Under the pieces are notes generated by a model. That model had not been told where the DNA came from. It did no database searches and worked only from the letters and a program-made list of their open reading frames with translations. Shown here piece after piece: positions 34,379 to 46,785 of a DNA stretch of 64,000 nt. Location: assembly GCF_003441615.1 (NCBI RefSeq), contig NZ_CP031842.1:1258501-1322500 (forward strand). Reading direction: 5' to 3'. The translations under genes and the position numbers were made by a program. Numbering within the stretch: the stretch's first letter is position 1; the number at the start of each line of letters is the position of its first letter. The DNA is from Dechloromonas sp. HYN0024 (lineage in GTDB: Bacteria > Pseudomonadota > Gammaproteobacteria > Burkholderiales > Rhodocyclaceae).

Positions 34379-36756
34379 GCCAAAAAATAGGCCGTTTCGA
34401 ACTGCGGGGCGAATTGGGGCGTGGTGCGCAAAGCATTGTTTACCTCGGTTTCGACCCTCAGTTGCAACGCGAAATTGCCATCAAGACCCTGCATTTCGCC
34501 AGTCCGGACCCGGTCCATAAAGGCCTGTTGCTCGACGAGGCGCGTACGGTCAGCCGCTTGCGTCATCCCGGTATCGTGCCGATTTTCGAAGCCGGCGAGC
34601 AGGACGGGGATCTCTATCTCGTCTTCGAGTATGTGCCGGGCAAGAGCCTTGGCGAGTTTCTCCGGCAGAGTGGCGCCTTGCCGCCGGTCAAGGCCATATC
34701 AATGGTGCGGCCGATTCTCGAGGCGATCGCCTATGCCCACGGGCAGGGTGTCATTCACCGTGATCTGAAGCCCTCCAATATCCTCCTCGATGACAATGGC
34801 CGGCCACATGTCATGGATTTCGGTATCGCTGCGCGGGTGGATGCTTCGGCTGATGCGGCCGACCGGATAACCGGGACGCCAGCCTACATGGCACCGGAGT
34901 ACATCCTGCGCCGGGAGAGCAGCGAACGTTCGGATATTTTTGCGGCCGGCCTGATTCTTTTCGAAATGCTGACCGGACAGCGGGCGGTGGTCGGTGACAC
35001 TCCGGCCGCGATGATGCAGCGTCTGGCCAGGGATGAAATAAGGTTGCCTCAGGATGCGGCGGTCGACGAGTCCCTGAGTGCCATTGTGCACAAAGCACTG
35101 GCGCGCGACCCGCAGTTGCGCTTTCAGACGGCGACCCAGTTTGGTGAGGCGCTGGACCGCTATCTCGATCCTGAGGACGACGTTGTGGCGAGCCCCGGCG
35201 GTCGCCAGGCAACGCTTGAGTTCCTGTTGCGGCGCATGCGCCACAAGAGCGACTTCCCGGCGTTGTCCGAGTCGGTCAGTACGATCAACCGGATCGCCAA
35301 CAGCGAAACGGAGAGCATCGACAAGCTTTCCAACGCCATCCTCAAGGATTTTGCCCTGACCAATAAGCTGCTGCGTCTGGTCAATTCAGCCTATTTCCGG
35401 CAGGCGGGCGGGGGCAGCATCAGTACCGTGTCGCGTGCCGTGATCGTCCTCGGCTTCGAGGCCGTGCGCAACATTGCCATTACCGTTCTGCTCTTTGATC
35501 ATCTGCAAAACAAGGCCAATGCCAACCAGTTGAAGGAAGACTTCCTGCGCGCCAACATGGCCGGCGTGCTGGCCAAGGATATTGGTGCGACGGCGCACCT
35601 GCGTGATCTGGAGCAATCGTTCATCTGCTCGCTTTTTCACAGCCTCGGACGTTTGCTGTCGCAATATTATTTCCCGGAGGATGCCGAAGAAATTCGTCGC
35701 ATCATTTCCCAGAAGGAGTGCAGCGAGGAATTGGCGGCGAAGCAGGTGCTGGGTATTTCCTTTGAGGAGATGGGAATTGCCGTGGCTCGCCTGTGGGGCT
35801 TCCCGCCTCTGATCGTATCCTCAATGCGGCGTCTGCCGGCTGGCTCGATCAAGAAGCCGGTCGACCTTGAAGACCGTTTGCGCATGTTGTCCGGATTTTC
35901 CAACGAGTTGTGCGACGTCATCGCCCTGGCCACCCCCGAGTTGCGCGATCCGGAGCTGAAGAAGGCTATGGCGCGTTATGCCGACGCCCTGACACTTGGC
36001 CGTAACGAAGTCATGCAGACGGTGCAGCGGGCGGTCGAAGAAGTGACCGATTTTGCCCGCATCATCCAGCTCAATCTGCAGCAAACGACATTTGGCAAGC
36101 AGATGCGTTCGTTTGCCGAAGCCGGGGCGACAGACAAGATGGTTGTCGATGACCCGAATGGCAGCGATTTTGCCGATAGCACGGTGATCAAGGAGGGCGA
36201 TCCGCTGGGTGGTGTTCACGGTCTTCCCGGCGGCCCGGAGGTCGATGCCCAGGCCGTTCTGACAGCCGGCATTCAGGACATCAGCAACACCCTGATTGAC
36301 GGTTTTCAGCTCAACGACATTCTCCGTATCATTCTCGAAACCATGTATCGGGCCATGGGTTTCAAGCGGGTTGTGCTGTGCATTCGTGATGCCAAGGCCG
36401 GGGTAATGCAGGGGCGCTTCGGCTTCGGGCCGGAGGCCAATGAGGTGGCCAGGGCATTCCGTTTTCCGCTCAGCTTTACCCCCGATATTTTCCATGCCGC
36501 GACCTCGAAGGGGGTTGATCTGCTGATCAGCGACATCAACGACCCCAAGATTTCCACCCGCATCCCGGACTGGTATCGCAAGGCCGTGCCAGCCAATTCT
36601 TTTGTCCTGTTTCCGCTCAACATCAAGGGCAGTCCGGTGGCGCTGATCTATGCCGACCGCGATGAGCCGGGTGGTATTTCGATTCCCGAGAAGGAGTTGC
36701 AGTTGCTGCGCACCCTGCGTAATCAGGCCATTCTCGCCATCAAGCAGGGGTCTTGA
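34375..36756 (+). CDS. Ser/Thr protein kinase-HDOD-GAF fusion protein
   Basis: The 793-residue cytoplasmic protein has three modules. Residues 7-270 form a Hanks-type kinase with glycine loop GRGAQSIVYLG, Lys38, HRDLKPSN at 128-135, DFG at 148-150 and GTPAYMAPE, so it should be active. Residues about 290-480 form an HDOD domain, with a hydrophobic helical pattern including LLRLVNSAYF and AVIVLGFEAVRNIAI. Residues about 640-790 form a GAF-like sensor domain. The ATG overlaps the previous stop (ATGA). HDOD domains are signalling modules related to HD phosphohydrolases. The input ligand and substrates are unknown. Confidence 0.9.
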   Translation: MSQKIGRFELRGELGRGAQSIVYLGFDPQLQREIAIKTLHFASPDPVHKGLLLDEARTVSRLRHPGIVPIFEAGEQDGDLYLVFEYVPGKSLGEFLRQSGALPPVKAISMVRPILEAIAYAHGQGVIHRDLKPSNILLDDNGRPHVMDFGIAARVDASADAADRITGTPAYMAPEYILRRESSERSDIFAAGLILFEMLTGQRAVVGDTPAAMMQRLARDEIRLPQDAAVDESLSAIVHKALARDPQLRFQTATQFGEALDRYLDPEDDVVASPGGRQATLEFLLRRMRHKSDFPALSESVSTINRIANSETESIDKLSNAILKDFALTNKLLRLVNSAYFRQAGGGSISTVSRAVIVLGFEAVRNIAITVLLFDHLQNKANANQLKEDFLRANMAGVLAKDIGATAHLRDLEQSFICSLFHSLGRLLSQYYFPEDAEEIRRIISQKECSEELAAKQVLGISFEEMGIAVARLWGFPPLIVSSMRRLPAGSIKKPVDLEDRLRMLSGFSNELCDVIALATPELRDPELKKAMARYADALTLGRNEVMQTVQRAVEEVTDFARIIQLNLQQTTFGKQMRSFAEAGATDKMVVDDPNGSDFADSTVIKEGDPLGGVHGLPGGPEVDAQAVLTAGIQDISNTLIDGFQLNDILRIILETMYRAMGFKRVVLCIRDAKAGVMQGRFGFGPEANEVARAFRFPLSFTPDIFHAATSKGVDLLISDINDPKISTRIPDWYRKAVPANSFVLFPLNIKGSPVALIYADRDEPGGISIPEKELQLLRTLRNQAILAIKQGS

Positions 36757-36839
36757 ACGGGAAATCCCGGGCTGGGAGGGGCGTGGCAAGGGAAATCGCC
36801 AATCGGGGATAAGGCGATAGCAATGTAATAATCCGGGCC

Positions 36840-37778
36840 ATGGAAATTCTCATCGATATCATCCTCAAGGCGGGTCGTTCGGCCATTGAATTGGCCTTTT
36901 TCGTCCTGCTGCCGGTCATGGTCGTCATGCTTTCCCTGATGCGCCTGCTCGAGGCACGCGGCGTCCTTGACTGGCTTGTCGGCCGTCTGGCCCCGCTTCT
37001 AAAACCGCTCGGCCTGACCGGGCTGGGCGTCTTCGCGGCCCTGCAGATCAATTTCGTCAGCTTCGCTGCACCGATGGCGACGCTGACCATGATGGAGCAG
37101 CGCGGCGCATCGGATCGCCACATCGCTGCCACGCTGGCCATGGTCTTTGCCATGTCGCAGGCCAATGCAGCCTTGCCGATGATGACCATGGGCCTCAATC
37201 TCGGCCTGACCCTGACCTATTCGCTGATTGGTGGCCTGACCGCCGCGGCGGCAACCTATTACCTGTTTGGCCGGGCTTTGTCGGATCGCGAAGGGCAGCT
37301 CGATGAAACGCTACAGCATCCGGTTGCCGAGAGCGCCAAGGGTGTGCTCGACGTCATCAACCGGGCTGGAGCCGAAGCCTTTCGACTGTCCACCGGGGCC
37401 ATTCCGATGCTTGTGCTGTCGCTGGTCATTGTCACCGCCTTGCGGTCTGGCGGTGCCATCGATGCCCTGACGCAACTGCTGGCGCCGCTACTGGCGTCGG
37501 CTTCGATCGACAGTGCCTTGATCCTGCCAACCCTGACCAAGTACATGGCGGGCGGGACGGCGATGATGGGGGTCATGGACGAGATGCGCAAGGCCGGCCA
37601 GATCAGCATTGATCTGCTCAATGCCAGCGCTGGTTTCCTCATTTCGCCCTTCGATCTGCCGGGGGTGGCCGTGCTGATTTCGGCCGGGCCACGTATAGCG
37701 GCGGTGTGGAAGCCGGCCGCCCTCGGTGCCTGTATCGGTATTGCAGTACGCACGGTCGGACATATACTGGCTGTATGA
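36840..37778 (+). CDS. Nucleoside-recognition (Gate) domain membrane protein
   Basis: The 312-residue protein has eight or so hydrophobic helices and two Gate-like repeats (near 10-150 and 180-310), including ALQINFVSFAAPMATL and LPTLTKYMAGGTAMMGVM. It resembles the spore-maturation-like/nucleoside recognition family that includes putative transporters. There is no evidence here for a particular substrate. It is coupled to the next small gene by an ATGA overlap. Confidence 0.78.
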   Translation: MEILIDIILKAGRSAIELAFFVLLPVMVVMLSLMRLLEARGVLDWLVGRLAPLLKPLGLTGLGVFAALQINFVSFAAPMATLTMMEQRGASDRHIAATLAMVFAMSQANAALPMMTMGLNLGLTLTYSLIGGLTAAAATYYLFGRALSDREGQLDETLQHPVAESAKGVLDVINRAGAEAFRLSTGAIPMLVLSLVIVTALRSGGAIDALTQLLAPLLASASIDSALILPTLTKYMAGGTAMMGVMDEMRKAGQISIDLLNASAGFLISPFDLPGVAVLISAGPRIAAVWKPAALGACIGIAVRTVGHILAV

Positions 37779-38128
37779 ACCGACGCACACTTTCCCGTTT
37801 GATCGTAGCGGCCTGTAGTGGCATGCTTCTAGGCACCGCTGTGGCGGCCCCCGTCAATCTGCTGGGTTTCGACGACATGTCCTGTGTTGCCTGGAACAAG
37901 GCCAAGGACGATCCCGACCAACGCACCGCCTACGTTGTCTGGGTGCGAGGCTTTCTTACCGGGCATAACTACGCCTTGCCGAACCAGCAGGTGTCGAGTA
38001 TTTCGAGTGGCACGATCGAGGTGCAGATCAATCGTTATTGCTCACGCAATCCGGCTGGCCAGTTCAGTGAGGGGGCGATGCGCCTGAGCGACGAGTTTTC
38101 CGGGCGCAATCTGCCGGTCAGGAAATAG
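37775..38128 (+). CDS. Small secreted two-cysteine protein
   Basis: The 117-residue product has a signal peptide ending VAA. The mature domain is helical with two Cys (MSCVAW, RYCSRN) and the pattern WVRGFLTGHNY. This pattern resembles small periplasmic HdeA-like or Rap1a/Tai-like families, but the match is too weak to assign. Its start overlaps the Gate-domain gene stop (ATGA). Confidence 0.7.
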   Translation: MNRRTLSRLIVAACSGMLLGTAVAAPVNLLGFDDMSCVAWNKAKDDPDQRTAYVVWVRGFLTGHNYALPNQQVSSISSGTIEVQINRYCSRNPAGQFSEGAMRLSDEFSGRNLPVRK

Positions 38129-38194
38129 TGGGGATTCGTCCCGGCGTTTAGATGACCAGGCCCATGGCTGATCCTGGTATGTCCTGAAAAAGAC

Positions 38195-38671
38195 CTATTT
38201 TCGCCACTTCGCCCAAGGGTCTGTGTCGCCCTGAACAGGTGTTCTTGAGCGATTTGTTACACCTTTTTCCGGGCGGGGGCGGCGGCCCTTGTTCTCGTCA
38301 TGCTCGGCCGCTTTCCTGGCCCGCTTTTCGGACAGGCGCTCGGCATCTTCCAGGCTCAATTCAGCCGGCTTTCCCGGTATTTGACCCGGTGGAATAATGC
38401 GATCCCTCGGCGGCAATTCAAACTGATCGTCAGATGCACGAGGCAAGCTCTTGAATTTGTATAAATAAAACCCTTCAACCTTCTCGCGCGCCCAATCCGT
38501 CTTTTTCAGGAACTTCACACTGGAATCAATGCTAGGGTTTTTATTGAAGCAGTTGATATTCAGGTAGGCATACAGAATCTCAAAACCGTAATGGCTAACG
38601 ATTTCGGTTACTACCTGTTTCAGGCTAATGCCATGCAGCGGGTTGCTGGCAAAATTTATATCGACATTCAT
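38195..38671 (-). CDS. VF530-family DNA-binding protein with extended charged tail
   Basis: The 158-residue protein has an N-terminal VF530 domain (about 8-70): [34 protein letters not shown] and [13 protein letters not shown]530 proteins are small DNA-binding proteins of about 75 residues. Here a further 85 residues, rich in Arg, Lys, Glu and Pro, follow and look disordered. The ATG at 38671 is used; an upstream TTG is less likely. It stands alone between convergent and divergent genes. Confidence 0.85.
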   Translation of the reverse strand: MNVDINFASNPLHGISLKQVVTEIVSHYGFEILYAYLNINCFNKNPSIDSSVKFLKKTDWAREKVEGFYLYKFKSLPRASDDQFELPPRDRIIPPGQIPGKPAELSLEDAERLSEKRARKAAEHDENKGRRPRPEKGVTNRSRTPVQGDTDPWAKWRK

Positions 38672-38774
38672 GGAAGCACTCAAACAAGCTGTAGGTTGAA
38701 CATTGTACCTGTCGCGGCCAGGACGAGTGTGGCAGCGAGTAGGGCGTTAGATCGGGTTGAGATACCCGAAATGG

Positions 38775-39110
38775 TCAGGCTGCCGAGTAATGGACAGCCA
38801 GCCAGATGGTGGTCTGGTCGGGGTCTGTCCATTCGATGCGGTGGCGGCAATGCGGGGCGATGTCGATGAAATCGCCAGGACCCAGTGCAACGGGCTCAGG
38901 CATGTCTTCAAGGCGCAGCCTTGCCCGGCCTTGCAGAACGGCGACCCATTCGCCCTCAGGCTGGTCGTACCAGAAACCTGGCGGACTGCTCTGGCCAGTC
39001 GACACGATGCGCTCGATGCGCAGGCCGGGGCGGCTGAGCAGTTCGCTGAATTGCTCGTCAAACGTGGCAGTTGACGGCAATCCGGCGAACAGGCTGGTTG
39101 GGGTGGTCAC
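38775..39110 (-). CDS. Cupin domain protein
   Basis: The 111-residue single-domain cupin has motif 1 as [15 protein letters not shown] and motif 2 as [19 protein letters not shown]. The His residues of motif 1 are missing while PHCRHR carries two His. The start overlaps the stop of prfB by four bases (ATGA). Metal and substrate cannot be inferred. Confidence 0.85.
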   Translation of the reverse strand: MTTPTSLFAGLPSTATFDEQFSELLSRPGLRIERIVSTGQSSPPGFWYDQPEGEWVAVLQGRARLRLEDMPEPVALGPGDFIDIAPHCRHRIEWTDPDQTTIWLAVHYSAA

Positions 39111-40211
39111 ACGCCCTGTTTCAGGCTGGCCTCGATGAAGGGATCAAGGTCGCCGTCAAGTACGCCCTGGGTGTTGCCGGTTTCGTGGTTGGTGCGCAGA
39201 TCCTTGATGCGCGACTGGTCGAGCACGTAAGAGCGAATCTGGTGGCCCCAGCCGATGTCGGACTTGGCGTCTTCGAGCTTTTGCTGTTCGGCCTGCTGCT
39301 TGCGCAGTTCGAACTCGTAGATGCGGGCGCGCAGCATCTGCCAGGCTTCGTCACGGTTGCGGTGCTGCGAGCGGTCGTTCTGGCACTGGACGACGATGCC
39401 GGTCGGGACGTGGGTCAGGCGCACCGCCGAGTCGGTCTTGTTGATGTGCTGGCCGCCGGCGCCGGAAGCGCGGTAGGTGTCGGTGCGCACGTCGGCCGGA
39501 TTGATGTTGATTTCAATCGAGTCATCGACTTCCGGGAAGACGAAGACCGAGGTGAAACTCGTGTGGCGACGTGCCGCCGAGTCAAAGGGCGACTTGCGGA
39601 CGAGGCGGTGAATGCCGGTTTCGGTGCGCAGGGTGCCGTAGGCGTAGTCGCCCGTGAACTTGACGGTGGCGCTCTTCAGGCCGGCTACGTCGCCTTCCGA
39701 TTCTTCCATGACTTCGACGGTGAAGCCCTTCTTTTCGCCGTATTTCAGGTACATGCGCAAGAGCATCGAGGCCCAGTCCTGGGCTTCCGTGCCGCCGGCG
39801 CCGGCCTGGATTTCCAGGAAGCAGGGCATGGGGTCGGAGGGGTTGTTGAACATGCGGCGGAATTCGAGGGCGGCGACCTTGGCTTCGAGATCGGCGTTAT
39901 CGGCCTCGACCGAGAGCAGGGTTTCTTCGTCGCCGTCTTCCTTGCCCATGTCGAACAGTTCGCGGCCATCGCTGAGGCCGGCGGCAACTTCCTCGAGGAC
40001 GAGCACGATGTTTTCCAGCGACTTCTTCTCGCGACCGAGTTCCTGGGCGCGCTTGGCGTCGTCCCAGATCTTCGGGTCTTCCATCTCCTGGGTGAGGAGG
40101 GTCAGGCGCTCGCGTTTCTGATCGTAGTCAAAGATACCTCCGCAGCTCGGCGGCGCGCTGCGCCAGATCGTCGAGCTTGTAGGAGATGCTGTTGATGTGT
40201 TCGGCTTCCAT
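39107..40211 (-). CDS. prfB: Peptide chain release factor 2, with programmed +1 frameshift
   Basis: The 367-residue product is made from two frames. Codons 1-27 run from the ATG at 40211 (MEAEHINS...AAELRRYL), then an in-frame UGA at 40130-40128 is bypassed by a +1 shift after CUU, and the main frame continues to 39107. RF2 recognises UAA and UGA: the SPF tripeptide (KSPFDSA) and the catalytic GGQ ([15 protein letters not shown]) are present. The shift makes RF2 levels self-regulating. A 4-base overlap joins prfB to the cupin gene. Confidence 0.96.
40127..40142 (-). promoter_or_regulatory. prfB +1 frameshift signal
   Basis: CGGAGGTATCTTTGAC contains an SD-like GGAGG three bases upstream of the CUU-UGA-C slippery stop, the arrangement of the classical prfB site. 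Ribosome pausing at UGA when RF2 is scarce promotes the shift. Confidence 0.93.
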
Positions 40212-40345
40212 GGCGGGGCGTCCAGAGTCTTGAAAACCGGACATTATAAAGCTTTCGGACAGCCTCTCGCGCCCCCTTTGTGAGCACAATTTTTTTGTGG
40301 GAATTTCGCCTGAATGCTTGCCGGGCGGGCGTAGAATGGCATTGT

Positions 40346-40393
40346 TGCGTCGCAGCATAAGAAAGAGGGAGAGACACCTCGCCAGGCGACGCA
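40346..40393. repeat. 8-bp inverted repeat in the nifJ leader
   Basis: TGCGTCGC (40346-40353) and GCGACGCA (40386-40393) are perfect complements 32 bases apart, ending 21 bases before the nifJ ATG. They could pair in the leader mRNA or form a split operator. The left copy also completes a RegA-like half-site (TTGCGTCGC region). Confidence 0.35.
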
Positions 40394-40414
40394 GCTTTAT
40401 GGGCTGGACCGAAC

Positions 40415-44033
<3,619 letters not shown>

Positions 44034-44041
<8 letters not shown>

Positions 44042-45044
44042 TCTGTCCACCACCTACCTCGGCCTGCGCCTGAAAAATCCGCTGGTCCCGTCGTCGACGC
44101 CGCTCAGTCACGATCTCGATGCCATTCTGCATCTTGAAGATGCCGGTGCGGCTGCCATCGTCATGCATTCGCTGTTCGAGGAAGACGTTCGTCACGACGA
44201 GCGCATGATCGACCGTTTCCTGGTGCATCCCGATACCTTCGGCGAGTCGGCTGGTCACCTGCCATTCGGCCATGACTACCAGAGCCGGCTTGACGGCTAT
44301 CTCGAACAGATCCAGCGCCTCAAGTCGCGCCTCTCCATCCCCGTCGTTGCCAGCCTCAACGGCTCGTCGCTCAGCGGCTGGGTCGAACTCGGCAAGGAAC
44401 TGCAGGCGGCCGGTGCCGATGCACTCGAATTGAACGCCTGGTACATGCCGAGCGACCCCCGGGTTTCCGGTGAGGCGATTGAGGACCACCATATATCCTT
44501 GCTCAAGGAGTTGAAGACGGTAGTCAGCATTCCGGTCGGCATGAAGCTGTCGCCCTTTTTCTCGTCACTGCCGCATTTCGTCCATCAGGCGGGCGCGGCC
44601 GGTGCGGCGGGTGTCTCGCTGTTCAACCGCTTTTTTCAGCCGGATATCGATCTCGACAGCCTGACCGTGGTCGACCGGGTGCAACTGTCGTCATCGGCCG
44701 ATGCGCTGCTCACCATGCGCTGGATCGCCGTTCTGCGCGGCAGCACCCGCCTGTCGCTGGCCGCCACTGGCGGCGTCCACACAGCCGAAGATGCGCTCAA
44801 GATGCTGCTCGCTGGGGCCGATGTGGTGCACATGGCCAGCGCCCTGCTCAAACGGGGGCCGCAGGCGCTCAGCGAGGTACTTCAGGGCATGACCGACTGG
44901 CTCACGGTACGTGAATACACCTCGGTGGCGCAGATGAAGGGCTCGATGAGCCAGCAGAACTCACCCAACCCGAGCACTTTCGCCCGGGCTTCCTATCTGC
45001 ATGTGCTGAACTCGTTCACGCCGCCGGCCGGGGTGCGTTACTGA
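44034..45044 (+). CDS. Dihydroorotate dehydrogenase-like flavoprotein
   Basis: The 336-residue TIM-barrel protein has NPLVPSSTPL at the start, VVASLNGSS, ADALELNAW and the FMN-binding ATGGVHTAEDALKMLLAGADVV segment (residues about 245-267, given here as the motif position). It resembles the DHOD-like proteins often encoded next to nifJ, not true PyrD. The ATG at 44034 lies inside the end of nifJ (8-base overlap). Its substrate is unknown, but co-expression with nifJ suggests a role in low-potential electron transfer or a coupled redox step. Confidence 0.85.
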
Positions 45045-45070
45045 GTCGGCAGAAGCGCTTGCGGGTAAAA

Positions 45071-45108
45071 GCAAAAAGCCGTTCAGGTTTGACTGAACGG
45101 CTTTTTGC
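45071..45108. terminator. Bidirectional intrinsic terminator
   Basis: A perfect 16-bp stem (GCAAAAAGCCGTTCAG and complement) with a 6-base loop has A and T runs built into the arms, so it ends in CTTTTTGC on both strands. It closes the nifJ operon on the plus strand and the tRNA-Val gene on the minus strand. Confidence 0.92.
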
Positions 45109-45143
45109 TTGACGGGCTGGCATTACTTGCTGGCCCAGAATCC

Positions 45144-45219
45144 TGGTGCGTCCTGACGGGCTCGAACCGCCGACATTCTGCGTGTAAGGCAGACGCTCTA
45201 CCAACTGAGCTAAGAACGC
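45144..45219 (-). tRNA. tRNA-Val (anticodon TAC)
   Basis: The 76-nt gene, with encoded CCA, has a 7-bp acceptor stem (GCGTTCT paired with AGGACGC, one G-T). The D arm is TAGCTCAGTTGGTAGAGC and the anticodon loop CTTACAC gives TAC. The T arm is CGGCGGTTCGAGCCCGTC. The discriminator is A. A near-consensus promoter lies upstream and a perfect terminator downstream, so it is transcribed on its own. Confidence 0.96.
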
Positions 45220-45229
45220 TGGGGCGCGC

Positions 45230-45258
45230 ATTATATCCAATAATCTGCCGTGCGTCAT
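45230..45258 (-). promoter_or_regulatory. Sigma-70 promoter of tRNA-Val
   Basis: On the minus strand TATAAT (45235-45230) is a perfect -10 element, 10 bases before the tRNA 5' end. ATGACG (45258-45253) at 17-base spacing matches the -35 consensus at four of six positions. Confidence 0.7.
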
Positions 45259-45354
45259 GCCAGTTGATCCCGTGGCATGGGCGAGTGCGCCGGATCGGCT
45301 GACCGATGCTGTAGAGAACAAGATAAATCTGACATTTATTGGTAATCTATCAAT

Positions 45355-46728
45355 ATGCCCGCGAACTCCCCGGTTCAGTTCTCAATACCAGCCCTTTCTG
45401 GCCTGAAGCTTTCCGAACTTATCTCGGCGCTCAGTCACGCACTTGACATTACGGAGGGGCAGCCGGAGGGACACTGCGTACGTTGTTGCTGGATCGGTAT
45501 GCATGTCGGTCGTCGTCTCGGACTCGGCGAGGACGATTTGTGGCATCTCTATTACACCTTGTTGCTCAAGGATCTTGGCTGCAGCAGCAATGCGGCGCGC
45601 ATTTGCGAGCTGTATCTCACCGATGACCTGAGCTTCAAACGTGATTTCAAGAAGGTTGGCAACAGCCTGCCCAAGGTGCTTCAGTTCGTGCTCAGCCATA
45701 CCGGGCTGAAGGCACCACTGGCTGAGCGTTTCCGCAGTGTCCTGACGATCATGCGCGATGGTCAGGAAATCGCTCAGGAACTGATTGCCACCCGTTGCCA
45801 GCGGGGGGCTGAAATCGCCCGTTTGCTGCGTTTTCCCGAGAGTGTTGCGGCCGGCATTTATAGCCTTGACGAGCACTTCAACGGGCAGGGCAGGCCGCAG
45901 GGACTGGCCGGCGGGGCGATTCCCCTCTATTCGCGCATTGCGCTACTGGCTCAGGTGGTGGATGTATTCCATACCGCTGGTGGCCGACAGGCCGCGTTCG
46001 ACGAAGTTCGGGCGCGCGCAGGCGGGTGGTTTGATCCGGTGCTGGTCGAGGCGCTCGACCAGCTGGCAGGTGACGACGTTTTCTGGCGTACGCTGGCGGC
46101 ACCGGATGTGATGGCGGCGGTGCTGGCGCTCGAACCGGCGGGGCATGTGGTGGCGCTGGACGACGATTATCTCGACGACATCGCGGCCGCCTTCGGTCAG
46201 GTAGTTGACTCGAAGAGCCCCTACACAAGCGGCCACAGCGTGCGGGTGGCACTCTATACCGATCTCATTGCCGAAGCCCTCGGCCTGGCGCCGGAGCGCC
46301 GCCGCTGGCTGAAACGTGGGGCGCTGCTCCACGATGTCGGCAAACTGGGCGTCAGCAACAGCATTCTCGACAAGCCTGGCAAGCTTGACGATGAGGAGTG
46401 GGAAGCGGTCAAGGCGCATGCCATGTATACAGAGACCATCCTCTCGCGCATCGATGCCTTTGCTGAACTCGCGGTGGTTTCGGCGGCGCATCACGAGCGC
46501 CTCGACGGCAAGGGCTACCCGCGTGGTGTGATGGCTGCCGAGATCTGTCTGGAAACGCGGATCATCACGACCGCCGACATCTTCGACGCAATCACGGCCG
46601 AGCGCCCGTATCGCGGTGCCGTGCCTATCCCCAAGACGCTCGAGATCATGGCCGAAAATGTCGGTACGGCCATCGATGCGCAATGTTTTGACGCACTGAA
46701 ACAGGCACTTGCCCGCCTGCCGAGCTGA
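45355..46728 (+). CDS. HD-GYP domain protein with a degenerate N-terminal HD domain
   Basis: The 457-residue cytoplasmic protein has a C-terminal HD-GYP domain (about 275-450) with LLHDVGKLGVS, HHERLDGKGYP and TADIFDAIT, so c-di-GMP hydrolysis is likely. The N-terminal HD-like part (about 15-200) has LLLKDLG where the paralog at 14842-16068 has ILHDCG, so its metal site is lost there. No sensor, receiver or membrane segment is seen. It follows the tRNA-Val promoter region and precedes rimO. Confidence 0.88.
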   Translation: MPANSPVQFSIPALSGLKLSELISALSHALDITEGQPEGHCVRCCWIGMHVGRRLGLGEDDLWHLYYTLLLKDLGCSSNAARICELYLTDDLSFKRDFKKVGNSLPKVLQFVLSHTGLKAPLAERFRSVLTIMRDGQEIAQELIATRCQRGAEIARLLRFPESVAAGIYSLDEHFNGQGRPQGLAGGAIPLYSRIALLAQVVDVFHTAGGRQAAFDEVRARAGGWFDPVLVEALDQLAGDDVFWRTLAAPDVMAAVLALEPAGHVVALDDDYLDDIAAAFGQVVDSKSPYTSGHSVRVALYTDLIAEALGLAPERRRWLKRGALLHDVGKLGVSNSILDKPGKLDDEEWEAVKAHAMYTETILSRIDAFAELAVVSAAHHERLDGKGYPRGVMAAEICLETRIITTADIFDAITAERPYRGAVPIPKTLEIMAENVGTAIDAQCFDALKQALARLPS

Positions 46729-46785
46729 TTCCCCCGTAAAATACGCCCTTTGTTTGCCGGCCAGTCCGGATAAGGTTTCCAGCGC

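Noticed and set aside
40335..40355. Sigma-54 promoter for nifJ (TGGCAT...TTGC)
   Set aside because: The spacing between the two elements is too short for a -24/-12 promoter.
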